64,000 nt of DNA from Aromatoleum aromaticum EbN1. GTDB lineage: Bacteria > Pseudomonadota > Gammaproteobacteria > Burkholderiales > Rhodocyclaceae. Below the pieces are notes generated by a model, which had not been told where the DNA came from, ran no database searches, and was given only the letters and a program-made list of their open reading frames with translations. The first letter of the stretch is position 1, and each line of letters begins with the position of its first letter. The position numbers were made by a program, and so were the translations under genes. Shown here one piece after another: positions 46,439-56,228 of the stretch. The stretch lies in assembly GCF_000025965.1 (NCBI RefSeq), contig NC_006513.1, positions 620,001 through 684,000 on the forward strand, given 5' to 3'.

Positions 46439-47597
46439 CCTGTTGGTCGTCGGCGCCGGGCCGGTCGGGCTCGCCCTGGCACTCGCACTGAAGGACAGCG
46501 GCCTTGCGATCGTGCTCGCCGACGCCCGCCCGCGCGCGGCCGTGCTCGCCGACCCCCGCGTGCTCGCGCTGGCGCACGGCACGCGCCTGACGCTGGAGCG
46601 CCTCGGCGTGTGGGACGCCCTGCCGGTGACGCCGATCCGCCGTATCCACGTCTCGCAGCAAGGCGGGTTCGGCCGCACCGAACTGCGGGCCGAGGACTAC
46701 CGCCAACCGGCACTCGGCTACGTCGTCTCGGCCGGCGCGCTCGCCGGCGCCCTGCGCGCCGCGGTGGAGCGCAGCGGCATCCCCATCCTCGACGAAACGG
46801 AAGTCACCGCCCTCACGCCGCAGGCCGACGCCGTCGTTGCCACCCTCGTTGCCACCCTCGGCAGCCCTGCAGCGAGCGCGCCGGACGACGCGCCGTGCCG
46901 CGCGCGTCTCGTCGCCTGCGCCGAAGGCCGGCTCGACGTCGGCAGTCGGGACGTCGTCGAGCGCGACTACCGCCAGCACGCCCTCATCGCACGGATCGAC
47001 GTCGACGGCGGTCACCGCGATCGCGCGTTCGAGCGCTTCACGCCGCAGGGTCCGATCGCGCTGCTGCCCTGCGACAGCAACTTCGCGCTGGTCCAGGTCG
47101 TTTCGCCCGAACGCGCCGACGAGCTGCTCGCCATTGACGACGCCGGCTATGTCGCGCAGATGCAGGAGCGCTTCGGCACCCGCTTGCGGTTCGGCACAGT
47201 TTCCCGCCGTCACCGCTATCCCCTCGGCCTGCGCTACCGGCGCGATCCGGCGGGCGCCCGCACCGTGTGGCTCGGCAACGCCGCCCAGACCCTCCATCCG
47301 GTCGCCGGCCAGGGCTTCAACCTCGCGCTGCGCGACGTCTGGGCGCTCGCCGACACGCTGCTGCGCCACCGCGGCGATCCGGGCGGCGCGGCAGTCCTGG
47401 ACGCCTATGCCGATTCCCGCGGCCTCGACCGCTTCGGCGCGATCCACTTCACCGACGCACTCGTGCGCGTGTTCAGCAATGACTTCGCCCCGCTGCGCCA
47501 GCTGCGCGGCGCCGGCCTGCTGGCCCTCGACCTCATCCCGCCGCTGCGCGATTTCGTTGCGCGGCGGATGATGTTCGGGGCGCGCGCCTGGCCCTGA
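46425..47597 (+). CDS. ubiH: Ubiquinone biosynthesis FAD-dependent monooxygenase (UbiH/UbiF/VisC family)
   Basis: Aromatic-ring hydroxylase of the ubiquinone pathway. The 390-residue product has the FAD-binding LLVVGAGPVGLALA at the N terminus, the DG-like region and GNAAQTLHPVAGQGFNLALRD at the C terminus, which with the GFN wording fits UbiH/UbiF. The exact hydroxylation position cannot be told from sequence. It begins at GTG 46425, inside the end of pepP. A perfect 12-bp tandem duplication (46837-46860) adds VATL, so residues around 140 read VATLVATL. Confidence 0.9.
   Translation: MRQPDLLVVGAGPVGLALALALKDSGLAIVLADARPRAAVLADPRVLALAHGTRLTLERLGVWDALPVTPIRRIHVSQQGGFGRTELRAEDYRQPALGYVVSAGALAGALRAAVERSGIPILDETEVTALTPQADAVVATLVATLGSPAASAPDDAPCRARLVACAEGRLDVGSRDVVERDYRQHALIARIDVDGGHRDRAFERFTPQGPIALLPCDSNFALVQVVSPERADELLAIDDAGYVAQMQERFGTRLRFGTVSRRHRYPLGLRYRRDPAGARTVWLGNAAQTLHPVAGQGFNLALRDVWALADTLLRHRGDPGGAAVLDAYADSRGLDRFGAIHFTDALVRVFSNDFAPLRQLRGAGLLALDLIPPLRDFVARRMMFGARAWP
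46837..46860 (+). repeat. 12-bp tandem duplication within ubiH
   Basis: GTTGCCACCCTC occurs twice in a row at 46837-46848 and 46849-46860, in frame, giving VATLVATL. It lies in a loop region between conserved motifs and is likely neutral. Confidence 0.8.
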
Positions 47598-47698
47598 CGG
47601 GCGCCGTCCCGCCGGCGCGCAGCGGGCGCAAATACGACAGGATGTGATGCGATCGGCGTCGGCGCTGCATTCCGCTGCTCGGCCGGCGGCGCATGGGG

Positions 47699-47704
47699 TA
47701 AAAT
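47699..47704 (+). promoter_or_regulatory. Candidate -10 element of the dusB-fis operon
   Basis: TAAAAT at 47699-47704, followed by GCG, predicts a start near 47711 and a leader of about 25 bases before the dusB ATG at 47736. A CTGCTC at 47675-47680 is a weak -35. This placement also argues against an ATG at 47703 as the dusB start. Confidence 0.45.
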
Positions 47705-47735
47705 GCGCCCTCTTCCCCGAACACCCTCTCCATCC

Positions 47736-48755
47736 ATGCAGTACGCCGGTTTTACCCTGCGCAACAATCTTTTCGTCGCCCCGATGGCGGGCGTGACCGA
47801 TCGGCCGTTCCGCCAACTGTGCAAGAAGCTCGGCGCAGGCGTCGCGGTCAGCGAAATGGTCACGTCGAACTCGCTGCTCTATGGCAGCGCGAAAACCCGT
47901 CGCCGCGCCGAGCACGCCGGCGAGGCCGATCCGATCTCGGTGCAGATCGCCGGCGCCGATCCGGCGATGATGGCCGACGCCGCGCGCTACAACGCCGACA
48001 ACGGCGCACAGATCATCGACATCAACATGGGCTGCCCGGCGAAGAAAGTCTGCAACGTCATGGCAGGCTCCGCGCTGATGCAGGATGAGCCGCTCGTCGC
48101 CCGCATCCTCGAAGCGGTCGTCGCCGCGGTGCCCGGCACCCCGGTGACACTGAAGTTCCGCACCGGCTGGAACCGCGACAATCGCAACGCGCCGACGATC
48201 GCCCGCATTGCCGAAGCATCGGGCATCCGCGCGGTCGCGATCCATGGCCGCACGCGCGCCGACCAATACACCGGCAACGCCGAGTACGACACGATCGCCG
48301 AAGTGAAATCCCTCGTGAAGATCCCGGTGATCGCCAACGGCGACATCACGACGCCCGAGAAAGCCCGCTACGTGCTCGACTACACCGGTGCCGACGGCGT
48401 GATGATCGGCCGCGCCGCGCAGGGCCGACCGTGGATTTTCCGCGAAATCGAGCATTACCTCGCGACCGGCACGCTGCTGCCGCCGCCGCTCGTCGCCGAG
48501 ATCCTCCAGGTATGCCGCGAGCACCTGGGCGACCTGTACGCGTTCTATGGAGAGGAAACCGGAGTCAGGATCGCGCGCAAGCACATCTCCTGGTACACGA
48601 AGGGCCTCGTCGGCTCGGCGGCTTTCCGCCGCACGATGAACCAGCTGTCGGATGTACGCGAACAACTCGAGGCGGTTGACGACTTCTTCGGCCGCCTCGC
48701 CGAGCAGGACGCCCGCCTGCGCTACGAAGAACTTCCGCAGGAACTCGCAGCATGA
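47736..48755 (+). CDS. dusB: tRNA-dihydrouridine synthase B
   Basis: Flavin enzyme that reduces specific uridines of tRNA to dihydrouridine. The 339-residue product has FVAPMAGVTDRPFRQLC, SVQIAGADP, DINMGCPAKKVCN with catalytic C100, and ANGDITTPEKAR and GVMIGRAAQGRPW of the TIM barrel. ATG at 47736 is chosen because the TAAAAT promoter would exclude the one at 47703. Its TGA overlaps the fis ATG as ATGA; the dusB-fis pair is conserved in enterobacteria and other proteobacteria. Confidence 0.96.
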   Translation: MQYAGFTLRNNLFVAPMAGVTDRPFRQLCKKLGAGVAVSEMVTSNSLLYGSAKTRRRAEHAGEADPISVQIAGADPAMMADAARYNADNGAQIIDINMGCPAKKVCNVMAGSALMQDEPLVARILEAVVAAVPGTPVTLKFRTGWNRDNRNAPTIARIAEASGIRAVAIHGRTRADQYTGNAEYDTIAEVKSLVKIPVIANGDITTPEKARYVLDYTGADGVMIGRAAQGRPWIFREIEHYLATGTLLPPPLVAEILQVCREHLGDLYAFYGEETGVRIARKHISWYTKGLVGSAAFRRTMNQLSDVREQLEAVDDFFGRLAEQDARLRYEELPQELAA

Positions 48756-48988
48756 CCCGCTCGAACGAGATCGCCGAATCGATCCACCGCACTCTTGACC
48801 AGTACTTCCGCGACCTGGACGGCGAGAAGCCGGCCGCAATTTATGACATGGTGATTCGCAACGTCGAGCGCCCGATGCTCGAATTCGTGCTTCGCCAAGC
48901 CAATGGCAACCAGACCGTCGCCGCCGAGATGCTCGGCATCAACCGCAACACGCTGCGCCGCAAGCTGACGGAATACGAACTGCTGTAG
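48752..48988 (+). CDS. fis: DNA-binding protein Fis
   Basis: Nucleoid-associated protein that bends DNA and tunes rRNA and other growth-related promoters. The 78-residue product ends in the Fis helix-turn-helix ([21 protein letters not shown], then [13 protein letters not shown]), with a shorter N-terminal arm than the 98-residue E. coli protein, as in other betaproteobacteria. It overlaps dusB by four bases, so it is translationally coupled to it. purH follows 74 bases later without a visible terminator. Confidence 0.96.
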   Translation: MTRSNEIAESIHRTLDQYFRDLDGEKPAAIYDMVIRNVERPMLEFVLRQANGNQTVAAEMLGINRNTLRRKLTEYELL

Positions 48989-49062
48989 CGCATCCCGACC
49001 CTCACTCCCCGCGCGGCGGAATCACCGCGTCGCCCACCCTATTTTTTCTTGCGATCCTCACG

Positions 49063-50658
49063 ATGAAAGTCTCCCAAGCCCTGATCAGCGTCTCCGACAA
49101 GCGCGGTGTCCTCGAATTTGCCCGGTCGCTCGATGCGCTCGGCGTCAAGCTGCTGTCGACCGGCGGCACCGCCGCGATGCTGCGCCAGGCCGGCCTGCCG
49201 GTCACCGACGTGTCCGAACACACCGGTTTCCCGGAAATGCTCGACGGCCGCGTCAAGACGCTGCACCCGAAAGTGCACGGCGGCATCCTTGCGCGTCGTG
49301 ACCTGCCGGAACACATGGAGACGATCGCCGCGCACGGCATCTCGCGCATCGACCTCGTCGTCGTGAACCTCTATCCGTTCGCCGAAACCGTCGCCCGGCC
49401 CGACTGCACGCTCGAGGACGCGATCGAGAACATCGACATCGGCGGCCCGACGATGGTGCGCGCGGCAGCCAAGAACCACGGCAACCAAGCGGGCGGCGTC
49501 GGCATCGTCACCGACCCGGAAGACTATGCGTCGATCATCGCCGAGCTGAGCTCGGGCGACGGCGCGCTGAGCTACAGGACGCGCTTCGCGCTCGCGGTAA
49601 AAGCCTTCACGCATACTGCCCGCTACGACGCGACGATTTCCAATTACCTGACGGCGCTGAGTTTCGACGATGCCGGAGCGGCCACGCGACAGGCCTACCC
49701 GGAACGCTTCCAGCTCGCGTTCGACAAGGTCCAGGACCTGCGCTACGGCGAGAACCCGCACCAGTCCGCAGCCTTCTACCGCGAGCCGTCGGCCCCTGAA
49801 GGCGTGATCGCGGCGTACCGGCAGTTGCAGGGCAAGGAACTGTCTTACAACAACATCGCCGACGCCGATGCGGCATGGGAATGCGTGAAAGTCTTCGACG
49901 TCGAAGCCGGCCGCGTCGCGTGCGTCATCGTCAAGCACGCGAACCCGTGCGGCGTCGCGCTCGCCGAAACCCCGCAGGCCGCTTACCGCAAGGCTTTCTC
50001 GACCGATCCGACGTCGGCCTTCGGCGGCATCATCGCGTTCAACTGCGAAGTCGACCGTGCCGCTGCCGAAGCCGTCGCAGCGCAGTTCCTCGAAGTGCTG
50101 ATCGCACCGTCGTACAGCGCCGACGCGCTCGCGGTGCTCGCCGCGAAGCAGAACGTGCGGGTGCTGACCTGCGGGCTCGGCAAGCCGTCCGGCGCCCTCG
50201 ACCTGAAGCGGGTCGGCGGCGGGCTGCTGGTGCAAAGCGCCGACGAGGCGCGCATCGCGGTCGCCGATCTCAGGATCGTCACGCGGCGCGCGCCGACCGA
50301 ACAGGAACTCGGCGACCTGCTGTTCGCGTGGCGGGTCGCAAAATACGTCAAATCGAACGCGATCGTGTATTGCCGTGACGGCATGACGGTCGGTGTCGGC
50401 GCAGGTCAGATGAGCCGCGTCGATTCGGCTCGCATCGCCGCGATCAAGGCCGAGAATGCCGGGCTGACGGTGCACGGCTCGGTCGTCGCTTCCGACGCGT
50501 TCTTCCCGTTCCGCGACGGACTCGACGTGCTCGCCCAGGCCGGCGCGACGGCAGTGATCCAGCCCGGCGGCTCGATGCGCGACAGCGAAGTGATCGCGGC
50601 GGCCGACGAACAGGGCGTGGCGATGGTGTTCACCGGTTTCCGTCATTTCCGGCATTGA
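49063..50658 (+). CDS. purH: Bifunctional AICAR formyltransferase/IMP cyclohydrolase
   Basis: Catalyses the last two steps of IMP synthesis. The 531-residue product has the N-terminal cyclohydrolase domain ([42 protein letters not shown]) and the C-terminal formyltransferase domain ([46 protein letters not shown]). Length is normal. purD follows 19 bases after the stop, a standard purH-purD arrangement. Confidence 0.97.
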   Translation: MKVSQALISVSDKRGVLEFARSLDALGVKLLSTGGTAAMLRQAGLPVTDVSEHTGFPEMLDGRVKTLHPKVHGGILARRDLPEHMETIAAHGISRIDLVVVNLYPFAETVARPDCTLEDAIENIDIGGPTMVRAAAKNHGNQAGGVGIVTDPEDYASIIAELSSGDGALSYRTRFALAVKAFTHTARYDATISNYLTALSFDDAGAATRQAYPERFQLAFDKVQDLRYGENPHQSAAFYREPSAPEGVIAAYRQLQGKELSYNNIADADAAWECVKVFDVEAGRVACVIVKHANPCGVALAETPQAAYRKAFSTDPTSAFGGIIAFNCEVDRAAAEAVAAQFLEVLIAPSYSADALAVLAAKQNVRVLTCGLGKPSGALDLKRVGGGLLVQSADEARIAVADLRIVTRRAPTEQELGDLLFAWRVAKYVKSNAIVYCRDGMTVGVGAGQMSRVDSARIAAIKAENAGLTVHGSVVASDAFFPFRDGLDVLAQAGATAVIQPGGSMRDSEVIAAADEQGVAMVFTGFRHFRH

Positions 50659-50677
50659 GAGCGGCACAGGAAAACTC

Positions 50678-51967
50678 ATGAAAGTTCTCGTCATCGGCTC
50701 CGGCGGCCGCGAACACGCGCTGGCCTGGAGACTCGCCCAGTCGCCCAAAGTCACACGCGTGCTGGTTGCCCCGGGCAATCCGGGCACCGCGCGCGAACCG
50801 CTGCTCGAGAACGTCGCAGTCACTGCGATCCCGGACCTCGTCGAACTCGCACGCGCCGAGCAGGTGCAATTCACCGTCGTCGGGCCGGAAGCACCGCTTG
50901 CGGCCGGCATCGTCGACGCCTTTCGCGCCGCCGGCCTGCCGATCTTCGGCCCGACGAGAGGCGCGGCGCAGCTCGAAAGCTCGAAGGATTTCGCCAAGCG
51001 CTTCATGGCCCGGCACAACATCCCCACGGCGAAGCACGCGACTTTCTCCGACCCGTCCGCGGCACACGACTATGTCGAGACCGAAGGAGCGCCGATCGTC
51101 ATCAAGGCCGACGGCCTGGCTGCCGGCAAGGGCGTCGTGGTCGCCGCGACGCTTGCCGAAGCCCACGCCGCGATCGACATGATGCTGAACGGCAACCAGA
51201 CCGGCGTGCAGTACGACGAAGCCGGCGCGCGGGTCGTCATCGAGGAGTTCATGGCGGGCGAGGAAGCAAGCTTCATCGTCATGGCCGACGGCAAGCATGC
51301 GCTGGCACTGGCGACGAGCCAGGACCACAAGCGCCTGCGGGACAAGGACGAAGGCCCCAACACTGGAGGCATGGGCGCCTATTCGCCGGCGCCGGTCGTG
51401 ACGCCCGAAATCCACGCTCGCGTGATGCGCGAGATCATCCTGCCGACTCTTGCCGGGATGAGCGCCGACGGGCTGTCCTATACCGGCTTTCTGTACGCCG
51501 GCCTGATGATCGACGAAGCGGGCCAGCCGCGCGTCGTTGAGTTCAACTGCCGCATGGGCGACCCGGAAACCCAGCCGATCATGATGCGCCTGAAGACCGA
51601 CCTGTCCGATCTCGTCGAAGCGGCGATCGGCGGGCGGCTCGACCAGGTCGAAGCCGAATGGGACCGCCGGGTCGCGCTCGGCGTCGTGCTCGCCGCCGAA
51701 GGCTATCCGGAGGCGCCGCGCAAGGGCGACGTGGTGTCCGGGTTTCCGGCCACCGAGAGCGAGGATGTGCACGTTTTCCACGCGGGCACTGCGGAGCTGG
51801 ACGGGCAGGTCGTGACCGCCGGCGGGCGCGTGCTGTGCGTCACCGCGCTCGGCGACAACATCCGCAGCGCGCAGAAGCGCGCCTACGAGATCGCCGACGG
51901 GATCATCTTCGAAGGACGCCAGTACCGCCGCGACATCGGCCACCGCGCCATTGCCAGAAAAGGCTGA
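50678..51967 (+). CDS. purD: Phosphoribosylamine--glycine ligase
   Basis: ATP-grasp enzyme making glycinamide ribonucleotide (GAR synthetase). The 429-residue product begins MKVLVIGSGGREHALAWRL and contains GPEAPLAAGIVD, IKADGLAAGKGVVVA, TGGMGAYSPAP and VEFNCRMGDPETQ, all PurD signatures. hemF starts 3 bases after the stop, so purH, purD and hemF are likely one transcript. Confidence 0.97.
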   Translation: MKVLVIGSGGREHALAWRLAQSPKVTRVLVAPGNPGTAREPLLENVAVTAIPDLVELARAEQVQFTVVGPEAPLAAGIVDAFRAAGLPIFGPTRGAAQLESSKDFAKRFMARHNIPTAKHATFSDPSAAHDYVETEGAPIVIKADGLAAGKGVVVAATLAEAHAAIDMMLNGNQTGVQYDEAGARVVIEEFMAGEEASFIVMADGKHALALATSQDHKRLRDKDEGPNTGGMGAYSPAPVVTPEIHARVMREIILPTLAGMSADGLSYTGFLYAGLMIDEAGQPRVVEFNCRMGDPETQPIMMRLKTDLSDLVEAAIGGRLDQVEAEWDRRVALGVVLAAEGYPEAPRKGDVVSGFPATESEDVHVFHAGTAELDGQVVTAGGRVLCVTALGDNIRSAQKRAYEIADGIIFEGRQYRRDIGHRAIARKG

Positions 51968-51970
51968 ACG

Positions 51971-52906
51971 ATGGGCGCGCCCGATTCGCGCGTCGTCAGG
52001 CAACACCTGCTCGACCTGCAAAGCGGCATCGTCGCCGTGCTCGAACGCTTCGACGGCGGCCGCTTCCGCGAGGATGCGTGGCAGCGCCCGGCAGGCGGCG
52101 GAGGCATCACGCGCGTCATCGAGGAAGGCCGTTTCTTCGAACGGGGCGGAGTCAATTTCTCGCACGTGATCGGCGGTGCGATGCCGGCGTCGGCGACTGC
52201 CCATCGCCCCGATCTCGCGGGCCGCACGTTCGAGGCGATGGGCGTGTCGCTCGTGCTGCATCCGCGCAACCCATACTGTCCGACAGTGCACATGAACGTG
52301 CGTTTCTTCATCGCGTCCCACCCGGAGGCTGCCGTTCCGCCGCCTGCCGCAGCGCCGGTCTGGTGGTTCGGCGGAGGGATGGACCTGACGCCCTATTATC
52401 CGTATGAGGAAGACGTGCGCAATTTCCACCGCGCCTGCCGGGCCGCAGTGCTGCCGTGGGGCGGGGAGCCGGAATACCGTCGCCTCAAGGAATGGTGCGA
52501 CCGATACTTTTTCCTCAAGCACCGCAACGAACCACGCGGTGTCGGGGGGCTGTTCTTCGACGATCTGGGCGCCGACGGCAAGACCGACTTCGATGCCGCA
52601 TTCGGGCTCGCGCGCAGCGTCGGCGACGCATTCCTCGACGCCTATCTGCCGATCATCGAGCGGCGGCGCGACGTCGCATACGGCGAACGCGAACGCGACT
52701 TCCAGGCCTACCGCCGCGGCCGCTACGTCGAATTCAACCTGGTGTTCGACCGCGGCACACTGTTCGGCCTGCAGTCGGGCGGACGCACCGAATCGATCCT
52801 GATGTCGCTGCCGCCAGTGGTCAAATGGCGCTACGACTGGCAGCCGGAGCCGGGCAGCGCCGAGGCGCGTCTATACGACGAGTTTCTCGCCCCGCGCGAC
52901 TGGTGA
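51971..52906 (+). CDS. hemF: Oxygen-dependent coproporphyrinogen III oxidase
   Basis: Uses O2 to decarboxylate coproporphyrinogen III to protoporphyrinogen IX in heme synthesis. The 311-residue product has [48 protein letters not shown] and [19 protein letters not shown], all specific to HemF. It implies an aerobic or facultative lifestyle; no hemN is in the window. It is the last gene of the purH-purD-hemF run and converges with hemY 40 bases later. Confidence 0.96.
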   Translation: MGAPDSRVVRQHLLDLQSGIVAVLERFDGGRFREDAWQRPAGGGGITRVIEEGRFFERGGVNFSHVIGGAMPASATAHRPDLAGRTFEAMGVSLVLHPRNPYCPTVHMNVRFFIASHPEAAVPPPAAAPVWWFGGGMDLTPYYPYEEDVRNFHRACRAAVLPWGGEPEYRRLKEWCDRYFFLKHRNEPRGVGGLFFDDLGADGKTDFDAAFGLARSVGDAFLDAYLPIIERRRDVAYGERERDFQAYRRGRYVEFNLVFDRGTLFGLQSGGRTESILMSLPPVVKWRYDWQPEPGSAEARLYDEFLAPRDW

Positions 52907-52946
52907 TGACTGCCTCGCGGGGCAACGAGGCCACTCAGGAGGCCGC

Positions 52947-54125
52947 TCAGGCAGCCGAATGTTCGGCTGCTGCTGCGCGATAGTGAGTGTGCGCCTCTTC
53001 GGCCCGCTCGAGACGCTCGAACAGATGCGCGAGCGCGAGGTGGGTTTCGATCGTTGGCGCAAGGTTCAGCGACGCCTCGAGGTAACTCTGCGCCTTGCCC
53101 CACAGCTGCGCCGCCAGGCATAACCTGCCGAGCGCATACAGCAGGTCCGCATCCTTCGGGTGTTTGCGCAGCCACCCTTCGCCACGCGCGAGGCAGCCAG
53201 CCGCATCGCCGTTTGCACACTGGGCGTACAGCCGCGCCAACCCCCCGTCCCACTCGGTGTCGAGCATGCGTTCAACGGTCTTGCGCACCAGCGCTCCCTG
53301 TCCCGCGGCGGCAAGATAGGGAACGGCTTCCTCGACCATGTGCCGGTCACCCAGTTCGGCCGCGGGAATGCTGCGCCAGTACGCCGCGAGCGCCTCGCCG
53401 TCGCGGGCCAGTTCGCGTATCCGTTCGACGTGCGCGCGGCGCACTACCGGTTGCGCCTGCTCGTCCGTCAGGGCCTTGTGCTTGCGCAGCTGCCGTGCGA
53501 GGCGCAGGACTTCTTCCCAGTGCCCCAGCGCCGAAGCCACTTTCAGCGACAGGCGCAGCGCGGCGATGTGCCGATGCCCGGACAGACGCAGATTTTCGAG
53601 CCGTTCGGCGGCTTCCTCGAAGCGCCGCCCTTCGATCGCGAGTTCGGCTTCGGTCATCAGGCGTGCAACCCGGACTTCTTCTTCCTGCTCCGCAGCCCGC
53701 CCGATCCAGATCCGGTAGCGGGTGTCATCGTGCATGCCGTGCGCCGCACGCGCCGCGACCAGTGCCGCCATCGAGCGGCTTTCCCCGGCGTCGAAAGCCT
53801 TGCCGGAAAGCTTCAACGCCTGCGCAAAGCGGCCTTCGAAAAGGGCCCGCAAGCCCTCGCGCAGCGCTCGGCCGGCCTTGTCCTTGCGCCGGCGCTCGCG
53901 AAACACGCCGACCCGTCCCGGCAGCGCGATCGTTTTCCCGACCAGTCGGAGCACCACGTAGCCGATGAAAAATGTCGCGAGCAGCGCGACGATGAGAAGA
54001 TTCAGTGACAGCTGGGCACGCCACGGCGGCAGCACGACGAGCACGTAGCCGGTATTGACGCTCGCGAGCATCGCCACCCCGGCAGCGAGAGCGAACAAGG
54101 CGATGAGCCAGAGCAGGGTACGCAT
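52947..54125 (-). CDS. hemY: HemY family heme-biosynthesis-associated TPR protein
   Basis: Inner-membrane protein linked by position to late tetrapyrrole synthesis; it is not the protoporphyrinogen oxidase that shares the name. The 392-residue product has two N-terminal membrane helices (LLWLIALFALAAGVAML and LNLLIVALLATFFIGYVV) and a long tetratricopeptide region facing the periplasm (AQSYLEASLNLAPTIETHLALA). ATG at 54125 starts at the first helix; the frame is open further upstream. It is last in the hemC-hemD-hemX-hemY order. Confidence 0.92.
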   Translation of the reverse strand: MRTLLWLIALFALAAGVAMLASVNTGYVLVVLPPWRAQLSLNLLIVALLATFFIGYVVLRLVGKTIALPGRVGVFRERRRKDKAGRALREGLRALFEGRFAQALKLSGKAFDAGESRSMAALVAARAAHGMHDDTRYRIWIGRAAEQEEEVRVARLMTEAELAIEGRRFEEAAERLENLRLSGHRHIAALRLSLKVASALGHWEEVLRLARQLRKHKALTDEQAQPVVRRAHVERIRELARDGEALAAYWRSIPAAELGDRHMVEEAVPYLAAAGQGALVRKTVERMLDTEWDGGLARLYAQCANGDAAGCLARGEGWLRKHPKDADLLYALGRLCLAAQLWGKAQSYLEASLNLAPTIETHLALAHLFERLERAEEAHTHYRAAAAEHSAA

Positions 54126-54138
54126 CCCGGGCCTCTCC

Positions 54139-55410
54139 TCAACGCTCGCCGGCGCCCGGCCCCTGCTCGCGCGCAGGCGGAGCAGGCGGCGACGGGATCG
54201 TGGGAGCGGAAACCGCCTCATCGTGCGAACGGCGGGCACCGGAAGCGGCACCACCCGCGGGCGCCGGTGCTCCGTTGATCGGCCGCCGGCTCTCGGCCGA
54301 GCGTGCCTGCAGCATTCGCAGTGCGCCGAGGCTTTCGGTCGGCGTCGGCTGCTCGACCTTGACCGGCAATGCCTGCAGCGCCGCGAGTTCGGCGAGCGTT
54401 TCCTGGACGGCCGGGTCGCGCTGGTCGAAAAAGCGTTCGATCCAGCCCTGCGCCTGCGCCAGATCGGCGGCGAAAGTCCGGCCGTCGCGCGCGAGCAGCG
54501 CGAGCCGCGCGGTCAGCAGGCGAATCTTGAGATTCTCGCGCAGGTAGGTGCTTTGCGCCGGCGCCAGCAGCACGGGTTCCGACTGGTCGAGACGCTCGAT
54601 TCGCACCAGCGTCAGCATTTCGCGCCAGATGTCGCGCGCCAGTCCGGTGATGAAATCGATCACCGACGGCTCGGTCGAAGCACCTTCCGGCGCGCTCGCC
54701 CCCGCGTTGCGGGCGGCAGCAGGATCGTCGAGTTGCCCGGCGAAAGCCAGCGGCAGCGTGTCGACACGCTCGAGCAGCATCTCCAGGCGCAGCGCGATGC
54801 CGGGCACATCGACTTGCGGCGCAGTCTGGAGCCGCTCGATGTCACGCACCAGCGCGCGCCGCAGGGCCTGGAACTGGCCACGGTCCTGCGCCGCGAGCCG
54901 CGCTTCGGCCCCCTGCAACGCGATCAGCGCGGCTTCGGGGTTGCCGGCCAGCTGCAGTTGCTGCGCGGCGATGCCGATCGCCTGCTCCGTCTCGGCGACG
55001 ATCCGGTCGTCCCGCGTGCGCGAAAACTCCTGGTAGAGATTCTCGAGCGCGGCGGCCTGCCCTTCGGTGGCCGCGACGTGCGCCTCGAGCGCGCCGATCT
55101 TGCCCTGCAGCGACGCGATCGACTCCTGCTGCTGGCGCGCCGATCCCCGCGCTTCGGCGAGCGCGGAATCGCTTGCCGCCAGGCGCTGGGCGACTTCCTC
55201 GCGAATCTCGATGGCGCCAGAGCGCAGCTCGTATACCTGCCAGGCGGCGAGCCCGGCGGCGGCGAGCGCGACCAGCGCCACGGCAGTCGCGACGCCGCCG
55301 CCACGCTTCGAGGAGGAAGCCGCCGGAGTGGAGGACGAGGTGGATGGCGCCGATCCGGATGGAGTATCGGAACGCGGAGGCTGGGAAAGCGCTGGGATTT
55401 CTTCTTTCAT
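54139..55410 (-). CDS. hemX: HemX-like uroporphyrinogen-III C-methyltransferase-associated protein
   Basis: Membrane protein of the HemX family, often misannotated as a methyltransferase because it sits in hem operons. The 423-residue product has a low-complexity serine/proline N terminus, one membrane helix (about 39-58, VATAVALVALAAAGLAAWQV), a coiled-coil region (QESIASLQGKIGALEAHVAA) and a conserved IDFITGLARDIWREMLTLVRI stretch split by its core tryptophan. The C terminus is again disordered. No SAM-binding motif is seen. It lies between hemD (22-base gap) and hemY (13-base gap). Confidence 0.9.
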   Translation of the reverse strand: MKEEIPALSQPPRSDTPSGSAPSTSSSTPAASSSKRGGGVATAVALVALAAAGLAAWQVYELRSGAIEIREEVAQRLAASDSALAEARGSARQQQESIASLQGKIGALEAHVAATEGQAAALENLYQEFSRTRDDRIVAETEQAIGIAAQQLQLAGNPEAALIALQGAEARLAAQDRGQFQALRRALVRDIERLQTAPQVDVPGIALRLEMLLERVDTLPLAFAGQLDDPAAARNAGASAPEGASTEPSVIDFITGLARDIWREMLTLVRIERLDQSEPVLLAPAQSTYLRENLKIRLLTARLALLARDGRTFAADLAQAQGWIERFFDQRDPAVQETLAELAALQALPVKVEQPTPTESLGALRMLQARSAESRRPINGAPAPAGGAASGARRSHDEAVSAPTIPSPPAPPAREQGPGAGER

Positions 55411-55432
55411 GCCGAGAGTTTAACCGAGGTCG

Positions 55433-56200
55433 CTAGAAATGAGATTCGAGTGCGCGAATGAGCCCTTCGTCGCCGGGGCCGGTTTCGACGACACGCACGA
55501 AGCCGGCTGCGCGCGCGTGCGCCGCAATTCTCGAGTGCGGCGCGAAGATCGGCACCGGGCACAGCAGGCGCAGGCCCTCGGCGCCGACGATGGCGACGAG
55601 CTTCGCGACACCTTCGCTGCTGGTGAGCGTGATCGCGTCGAGTGCGCCGCGCCGCGCGAGGTCGAGCAGCGGGGCCGGATCCTGGTCGGGCTGGAAGCGG
55701 CGATAGCAGCTCACGTATTCGACGTCGGCGCCGTGTTCGCGCAAGGTTTCGCCGAGCAGGTCGCGACCGCCGTCGCCGCGGAAGATCACGATCCGCCGGC
55801 CACGCACCGCTTCGGGCCGGAATTCCGGAAGGGCGAGCACGGACTCGCTGTCGAAACCACTCGCCGGCGCGACGACGGAGCGAAAACCGAACGCCGCGAG
55901 CGCCCGCTCGCTCCCCTTGCCGACAGTCGCGACCACCACTCGCTGCGGCCAGGCGCGCCGCGCGAGGATCGGCGTGAGCGCGTGCTGCACGGCGTTCGGA
56001 CTGACGAAAAACGCGAGATCGAACTGATCGAGCCGGGTGGCTATGTCGTCGAGTCGTGCGCCATCGACGGCGCCGATCGCGAGCACCGGAAAGCACACCG
56101 GAATGCCGCCGCGTGCAGCGATCGCCTCGCACAGGCTGTCGGCCTGCCCCACCGGGCGAGTGACTGCGACGTGACGTCCGCAGAGCGTATTGCGCGTCAT
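55433..56200 (-). CDS. hemD: Uroporphyrinogen-III synthase
   Basis: Closes hydroxymethylbilane to uroporphyrinogen III with inversion of ring D. The 255-residue product belongs to the poorly conserved HemD family: VAVTRPVGQADSLCEAI at the N terminus, FFVSPNAVQHAL, VATVGKGSERALAAFG, IFRGDGGRDLLGETL and AITLTSSEGVAKL. ATG at 56200 is chosen because it starts at the first strand, 28 bases after the hemC stop. Identification rests on motifs plus the hemC-hemD-hemX-hemY context. Confidence 0.92.
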   Translation of the reverse strand: MTRNTLCGRHVAVTRPVGQADSLCEAIAARGGIPVCFPVLAIGAVDGARLDDIATRLDQFDLAFFVSPNAVQHALTPILARRAWPQRVVVATVGKGSERALAAFGFRSVVAPASGFDSESVLALPEFRPEAVRGRRIVIFRGDGGRDLLGETLREHGADVEYVSCYRRFQPDQDPAPLLDLARRGALDAITLTSSEGVAKLVAIVGAEGLRLLCPVPIFAPHSRIAAHARAAGFVRVVETGPGDEGLIRALESHF

Positions 56201-56228
56201 CGACAAGCCTGTGCCGTCCGGACCGGGC

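Noticed and set aside
52912-52931. GCCTCG/CGAGGC hairpin between hemF and hemY as a terminator
   Set aside because: Six-bp stem with no T run on either strand.
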